Positions 59,746-64,000 of a stretch of 64,000 nt of DNA are shown here, in pieces. The stretch spans positions 7,804 through 71,803 of the forward strand of contig JBDIVS010000017.1 of the NCBI GenBank assembly GCA_039794245.1. The letters are read 5' to 3'. Position 1 is the stretch's first letter, and each line of letters starts with the position of its first letter. The position numbers and the translations under genes are program-made. This DNA comes from DAITQM01 sp039794245 (GTDB taxonomy: Bacteria; Pseudomonadota; Gammaproteobacteria; Xanthomonadales; Wenzhouxiangellaceae). Below the pieces are notes generated by a model. The model was not told the DNA's origin, made no database searches, and worked only from the letters and a program-made list of their open reading frames with translations.

Positions 59746-62700
59746 ATGCTGACCGCGCTGCTGGGCCGGCGGCGGTTGATCCTCAGCACTGCCGCATTGC
59801 TCGCCATTGCCGGTCTCGCCGCCTGGCTGACAATGATCCGCCAGGAGGATCCGGCGTTTCCGTACCGCTACGGTTTCGTGATGGTGCAGTATCCGGGGGC
59901 CGACGTTGATCTGAGCGAGCGGCTGGTCGCCGATCCGCTCGAAGAAGAACTGACCGAAGTCGAACAGGTCGATGAATTGAGAACGACGATCCGTGCCGGG
60001 TTCGTTTTTGTCCTCGTCGCCCTGAAGCAGACCGTTTACGACACCGACACCGCCTGGGACCGGATCCGTGTCGCCGTCGATCGTGCCGTCAGGCGTTTTC
60101 CGCCGGGGACGCTGCCGCCGGTCGTCGATGATCGGCAGATCGACGCAGCGACTGTCGTCCTGGCGCTGACCGGCAGCGATGACCCCGTGGTTCTGCAACA
60201 GGCGGCCCGCGAGTTGCGCCGGCGGTTGTTCGCCATAGACGAGATCGCCCGCATCCGGATTTACGGCGACGCCGGCGAACAGGTGACGATCGCCCTCGAC
60301 GATCACCGCCTGGCGGCGCTCGGCCTGGCGCCCGAGACGCTTGCCACCGTGCTGCAAGGCCGCAACGAAATCGTGCCCGGCGGTTACTTGACGGCCGCCG
60401 GGCGCAAGCTGCAAGTGCGCCCGCACAGCGAATACCGCACGATCGAGGAAATCGCCGAAACGCCGATCCGCCTGCCCGGCGGCGGCACCGTGGCGCTCGG
60501 GGCGCTTGCCGATGTCCGCCTCGAAGTCCGCGATCCGCCGGCCGAGACCGCCTGGTTCGGCCGCGGGCGGGCCGTGGCGCTGGCGGTGATCGCCGAACGC
60601 AACCGGACCAACGCCGTGACGTTCGGCAAGCGCCTCAGACGGGCGGTGGGCAGCTGGCGCGCCGAGTTCGCACCGCTGGTCATCGAAGAAATGTTCTATC
60701 AGCCGGCGCGGGTCGAGGAGCGGCTCAGCGAACTCGGCCGCTCGCTGCTTTACGGCGTTTCGATCGTGGCCGCCGTGCTCTTCGCGGCGACGGGCTGGCG
60801 GTTGGGCGCGACCGTCGCCTCGCTGGTGCCGCTGGTGACGTTCGCGGCGCTGGCGCTCTATGCCCTGGGCGGCGGCGTGCTGCACCAGATGGCGGTCGCC
60901 GGCATGGTGATCGCCCTGGGTCTTCTGGTCGATAACGCGATCGTGATGGCCGAGAACATCCAGTGGCATCTCAATCGCGGCGCGGCGCGGCTCGAAGCCG
61001 CGGTGTGCTCGGTGCGCGAGCTCGCCGGGCCGCTCGGCGCGGCAACCGGCACGACGGTGGCGGTGTTCGTGCCGATGCTGGCGTCGAGTGGCGATACCGC
61101 CGATTTCACGCGCGCCCTGCCGGTAGTCATCATCCTGATGCTGGTCGTCAGCTACCTGTTTGCGGTGCTGGTCACGCCGCTGGCCGGCGAAGTACTGCTC
61201 AGGGCCGAGGGCAGGGGGGCGACATCGCGCCTTGCCGCCGCCGGCCGCGTGCTCGGTAACCTGGCCGTCCGCGGGCCATGGATCGTCGCCGGCAGCGCAC
61301 TGCTGGCCGTCGCACTCAGCCTCATCGCCGCCCGTTGGGTCGAACGCGATTTCTTCCCGGAAACCGACCGCAACCAGTTCGTCATCGATGTCTATTTCCC
61401 CGAAGGCACGCCGCTCGCCGTCACCTCGGCCACGGCGCGGGATATCGCCGCGGCGGTTGCGGCCCGCCCCGGCGTGCGCCGGGCTTTCACCTTTATCGGC
61501 AACAGCGGGCCGCGTTTTTATTACAACCTGAACGAAACGCCGCGCGCCCCGCATATCGCGCGCCTGGCAGTGGAGACCGAAACGGTAGGCCATATCGCGC
61601 CGCTATTCGCCTGGCTTCGCGAGCAGGCCGGCCACCGCTGGATCGAGGCCGACGTTGTGCCGCGGCGGTTGGCCCAGGGCCCGCCGCAGCCGGCGCCGGT
61701 CGAGATCCGCTTGATCGCCGGCGATTGGCCGCAATTGACCGCCGCGACCGAAGCGCTGGTGGCGCATCTTCGGGCGATACCGGGCACCATCAACGTCCGG
61801 CACGACCTCGGCATCGGCCAGCCAACAGTCGAATACAGCACCGACGATGCGCGCGCCGACCTGCTCGGCACCGACCGGCGGACCGTCGGAGAAGCCCTGG
61901 CGCGGCAGACCCAGGGCGTGGAAATCGGCACCTATCGCGGCGGCGAGGATCCGCTGCCGATCGTCCTGCGCTCGCCGGCCGGCGAAAACCTGGCGCCGGC
62001 CGAATTGGCCACGGTCCACGTCTGGAGTAGCGGCGGCGAGGCCACGCCGCTTCTTGCCCTGACCGGTGAGCGTTTGTACTGGCAATCGGCCGTGCGCCAT
62101 CATTTCAACTTGCAGCCGGCGGTCAACGTCTTCAGCGAACTCGAAGACGGTGTGACCTATGCCACGGTCTTCAGCGAACTCTACCGCCGGCTGGCCGCGA
62201 CACCGCTGCCGGCCGGCGTCGAACTGGTCGAGGGCGGGGCACAGGAATCGTCGGGCGAAGCCAACCAGGCGTTGTTCCACACGCTGCCGCTCGGCATGTT
62301 GCTCCTGCTGTTTTTTCTGCTCTTGCAGTTCAACTCCTTCCGCCGCGTCGCGATCGTTCTTAGCACCGTGCCGCTGGCGGCCGCCGGTGTGGTTCCCGGG
62401 CTGATCCTGACCGGCTACCCGTTCGGCTTTATGGCCATGCTCGGTTTAATCGCCCTGGCCGGCATTGTCGTCAACAATGCGATCGTGCTGATCGATGTCA
62501 CCGATGCGGCGCTCGCCGCCGGCCGGCCGGCCGATGAAGCAATCCGCGCCGCGGTCGAACGCCGCATCCGGCCCGTGCTGTTGACCACCGCCACCACCGT
62601 CGCCGGGCTGATGCCGCTGACCCTGACGCAGAGCACCCTGTGGCCGCCGATGGCCTGGACCATGATCTCCGGTCTAACGGCCTCGACCCTGCTGACGCTG

Positions 62701-62751
62701 ATCGTCGTTCCGGCGCTGCTGAAACTGGCCATCCAGCCGGCCGGCAAATGA
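59746..62751 (+). CDS. RND efflux transporter permease (AcrB/HAE1-like)
   Basis: A 1001-aa protein with the RND topology: one N-terminal helix, a large periplasmic loop (about 32-330), six helices, a second loop (about 540-835) and a final helix group. The proton-relay helix reads VIALGLLVDNAIVMAENIQ; classical HAE pumps have two adjacent aspartates there (V-D-D-A-I), whereas this protein has Asp-Asn, a pattern seen in a subset of the family. The second half repeats GIVVNNAIVLIDVTDAAL. The substrate is unknown. No outer-membrane channel follows. Confidence 0.9.
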   Translation: MLTALLGRRRLILSTAALLAIAGLAAWLTMIRQEDPAFPYRYGFVMVQYPGADVDLSERLVADPLEEELTEVEQVDELRTTIRAGFVFVLVALKQTVYDTDTAWDRIRVAVDRAVRRFPPGTLPPVVDDRQIDAATVVLALTGSDDPVVLQQAARELRRRLFAIDEIARIRIYGDAGEQVTIALDDHRLAALGLAPETLATVLQGRNEIVPGGYLTAAGRKLQVRPHSEYRTIEEIAETPIRLPGGGTVALGALADVRLEVRDPPAETAWFGRGRAVALAVIAERNRTNAVTFGKRLRRAVGSWRAEFAPLVIEEMFYQPARVEERLSELGRSLLYGVSIVAAVLFAATGWRLGATVASLVPLVTFAALALYALGGGVLHQMAVAGMVIALGLLVDNAIVMAENIQWHLNRGAARLEAAVCSVRELAGPLGAATGTTVAVFVPMLASSGDTADFTRALPVVIILMLVVSYLFAVLVTPLAGEVLLRAEGRGATSRLAAAGRVLGNLAVRGPWIVAGSALLAVALSLIAARWVERDFFPETDRNQFVIDVYFPEGTPLAVTSATARDIAAAVAARPGVRRAFTFIGNSGPRFYYNLNETPRAPHIARLAVETETVGHIAPLFAWLREQAGHRWIEADVVPRRLAQGPPQPAPVEIRLIAGDWPQLTAATEALVAHLRAIPGTINVRHDLGIGQPTVEYSTDDARADLLGTDRRTVGEALARQTQGVEIGTYRGGEDPLPIVLRSPAGENLAPAELATVHVWSSGGEATPLLALTGERLYWQSAVRHHFNLQPAVNVFSELEDGVTYATVFSELYRRLAATPLPAGVELVEGGAQESSGEANQALFHTLPLGMLLLLFFLLLQFNSFRRVAIVLSTVPLAAAGVVPGLILTGYPFGFMAMLGLIALAGIVVNNAIVLIDVTDAALAAGRPADEAIRAAVERRIRPVLLTTATTVAGLMPLTLTQSTLWPPMAWTMISGLTASTLLTLIVVPALLKLAIQPAGK

Positions 62752-62809
62752 GCCGGCTACAATGGAGCGCCCGGCCAGGTTGCCCGGCCATGACCCAGGA
62801 GGCAACACC

Positions 62810-63784
62810 GTGCGCCTGACCGCCGATGACATCCACTCCGCCGCCCGCATCGTCTACGGCGCCATGCCGGCAACCGCGCAGTACAGTTGGCCGCTGCTCA
62901 ACGCGCGCCTGGGCGCCGAAGTCTGGGTAAAACACGAAAACCATACACCGGTCGGGGCCTTCAAAATCCGCGGCGGCTTGAATTATTTCGCGCAACTGGC
63001 CGGTTCCGGAACGTTGGCGGGCGGCGTCATCAGTGCGACGCGCGGCAACCACGGCCAGTCGATCGGTTTTGCGGCGCGCCGCTACGGCATACCGGTCACC
63101 ATTGTCGTACCGCGTGGCAACAGTTCCGAAAAAAACGCTGCGATGCGTGCCCTGGGCGTCGACCTGATCGAACACGGCGACGATTTCGAGGCGGCGCGCC
63201 AGCACGCCGCAGCGCTCGCCGGCGAACGCTCGCTGCACATGATCCCGTCGTTCCATCCGCTGCTCGTCGCCGGCGTGGCGACATACAGCTACGAGTTGCT
63301 AAACGCCGTCGCGGACATCGACATCGCTTATGTCCCGATCGGCCTTGGCTCGGGAATCTCGGGCATGATCGCGGCCCGCGACATACTCGGCCTGCAGACC
63401 GAAATCGTCGGCGTCGTCTCGGCGCACGCCCGGGCCTACGCCGAATCGTTCGCCGCGGCGCACGCCGTGGAAGCGCCGGTCACCACCCAACTCGCCGACG
63501 GCATGGCCTGCCGCGTCCCCGATCCAGAGGCGCTCGCCATCATCCGGCGCGGCGCCGAGCGCATCGTCACCGTCAGCGACGACGAGGTCGCGGCGGCGAT
63601 CAGAACCTTGTTCGAATGCACGCACAACACGAGCGAGGGTGCCGGCGCCGCCGCAACGGCCGCCGCCATCCAGGAGCGCGCCGCCGTCGCCGGCAAAAAA
63701 ATCGCCGTCGTGCTCTCCGGCGGCAACATCGACACCGACGTTTTCGCCACAGTCCTGGCCGGCCGCCCGGAGCAGCGCCCGTGA
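62810..63784 (+). CDS. PLP-dependent threonine/serine dehydratase family protein
   Basis: A 324-aa fold-type II PLP enzyme. VWVKHENHTPVGAFKIRGGLNYF has the Schiff-base lysine in FKIRGG. ATRGNHGQSIGFAARRYG binds PLP, and IGLGSGISGMIAARD is the phosphate-binding glycine loop. Length fits a catalytic domain without ACT regulatory domain, as in catabolic threonine dehydratase or ectoine-pathway EutB-like enzymes. The GTG at 62810 is chosen because of the ribosome site caggaggc 7 bp upstream; the frame is open further up, without such a site. Confidence 0.85.
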   Translation: MRLTADDIHSAARIVYGAMPATAQYSWPLLNARLGAEVWVKHENHTPVGAFKIRGGLNYFAQLAGSGTLAGGVISATRGNHGQSIGFAARRYGIPVTIVVPRGNSSEKNAAMRALGVDLIEHGDDFEAARQHAAALAGERSLHMIPSFHPLLVAGVATYSYELLNAVADIDIAYVPIGLGSGISGMIAARDILGLQTEIVGVVSAHARAYAESFAAAHAVEAPVTTQLADGMACRVPDPEALAIIRRGAERIVTVSDDEVAAAIRTLFECTHNTSEGAGAAATAAAIQERAAVAGKKIAVVLSGGNIDTDVFATVLAGRPEQRP

Positions 63785-63811
63785 TGAACCCGACAGTTGG
63801 GTCCCGGAATT

Positions 63812-64000
63812 ACGGTGGCTGACCTTCTCGCCCACCACCTCGCGGTGTTCGGGCGGGATCGCTTCAATCTCGTGGCTCGACAGCACGATCGTCTCGACCG
63901 GTACGTCTTCGCCAAAGCGCAATCCCGTGTCGGTCACCGCCGCCAGGCGGTCTTTGTGCCGGCGGCGGTAGGTGACCTCCTCGCTCGCCACCGGCGCCTC
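63812..64000 (-). pseudogene. IS66-family transposase fragment (cut by window edge)
   Basis: The minus strand reads inward from the edge: EEVTYRRRHKDRLAAVTDTG, LRFGEDVPVETIVLSSHE, IEAIPPEHREVVGEKVSHR. This matches, from memory, the N-terminal third of IS66-type TnpC, where the text normally continues with ...LAQRPGSYV. Homology stops at about 63812, 28 bp from the dehydratase stop, and the frame runs on only as antisense of that gene. The upstream part of the element lies outside the window. Confidence 0.6.

Noticed and set aside
59524..61593. 689-codon minus-strand frame opposite the RND permease
   Set aside because: GC-rich antisense shadow; low-complexity His/Arg/Gln-rich peptide, no family.

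Overview
This is a GC-rich window of about 64 kb. It most resembles a gammaproteobacterial chromosome: the block rplU-rpmA-obgE / rpsT / murJ-ribF-ileS follows the order known from Pseudomonas-type genomes, and nfuA and a PsrA-FadE fatty-acid module are also present. The genus cannot be named from sequence reading alone.

Region 1 (1-1.9 kb, minus strand): a PsrA-like TetR regulator translationally coupled to fadE (cut by the left edge), with a PsrA-type operator in front.

Region 2 (1.9-24.6 kb, plus strand): a complete type III-B (Cmr) CRISPR-Cas locus in three blocks. (a) Interference: cas6, a CARF protein of the NE0113 family, cmr1, cas10/cmr2 with intact HD and GGDD motifs, cmr3, cmr4, cmr5 and cmr6. 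A reversed RHH/PIN toxin-antitoxin pair lies between cmr5 and cmr6, and two palindromic repeats of one family sit in frame inside cmr3. (b) An inserted cassette with a small unknown protein and a 1005-aa RelE-like/UvrD-helicase/ankyrin fusion. (c) Signalling and adaptation: csx16, a Card1/Can2-like CARF nuclease and a Cam1-like membrane CARF protein, then an unusual cas2-cas1-cas1'-cas2' order, a leader and an array of 48 repeats and 47 spacers. The logic read from the genes: target RNA bound by Cmr-crRNA activates the Cas10 palm to make cyclic oligoadenylate, the CARF proteins respond, and Csx16 (a ring-nuclease family) shuts the signal off.

Region 3 (24.6-25.3 kb): a gene-free scar beyond the array with transposon remnants, including a 165-bp element with 22-bp inverted ends.

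Region 4 (25.3-50.6 kb): mostly housekeeping genes: srkA, ltaE, rarA, an M49-like metallopeptidase lipoprotein, fmdB, icd, an alkyltransferase-like protein, mscS, nfuA, ileS, ribF, murJ, rpsT, obgE, rpmA, rplU, an ECF sigma gene cluster, an FMN-dependent glutamate synthase-like protein, tyrS and a TyrA-like fusion.

Region 5 (50.7-57 kb): a tightly overlapping cell-surface/sugar-nucleotide cluster (sulfotransferase-like, GT2, nucleotide-sugar dehydrogenase, MmgE/PrpD, nucleotidyltransferase, methyltransferase) closed by a strong terminator. Region 6 (57.1-64 kb): a broken IS1634 transposase, a TetR-regulated RND efflux pair, a PLP-dependent dehydratase and an IS66 fragment at the right edge.
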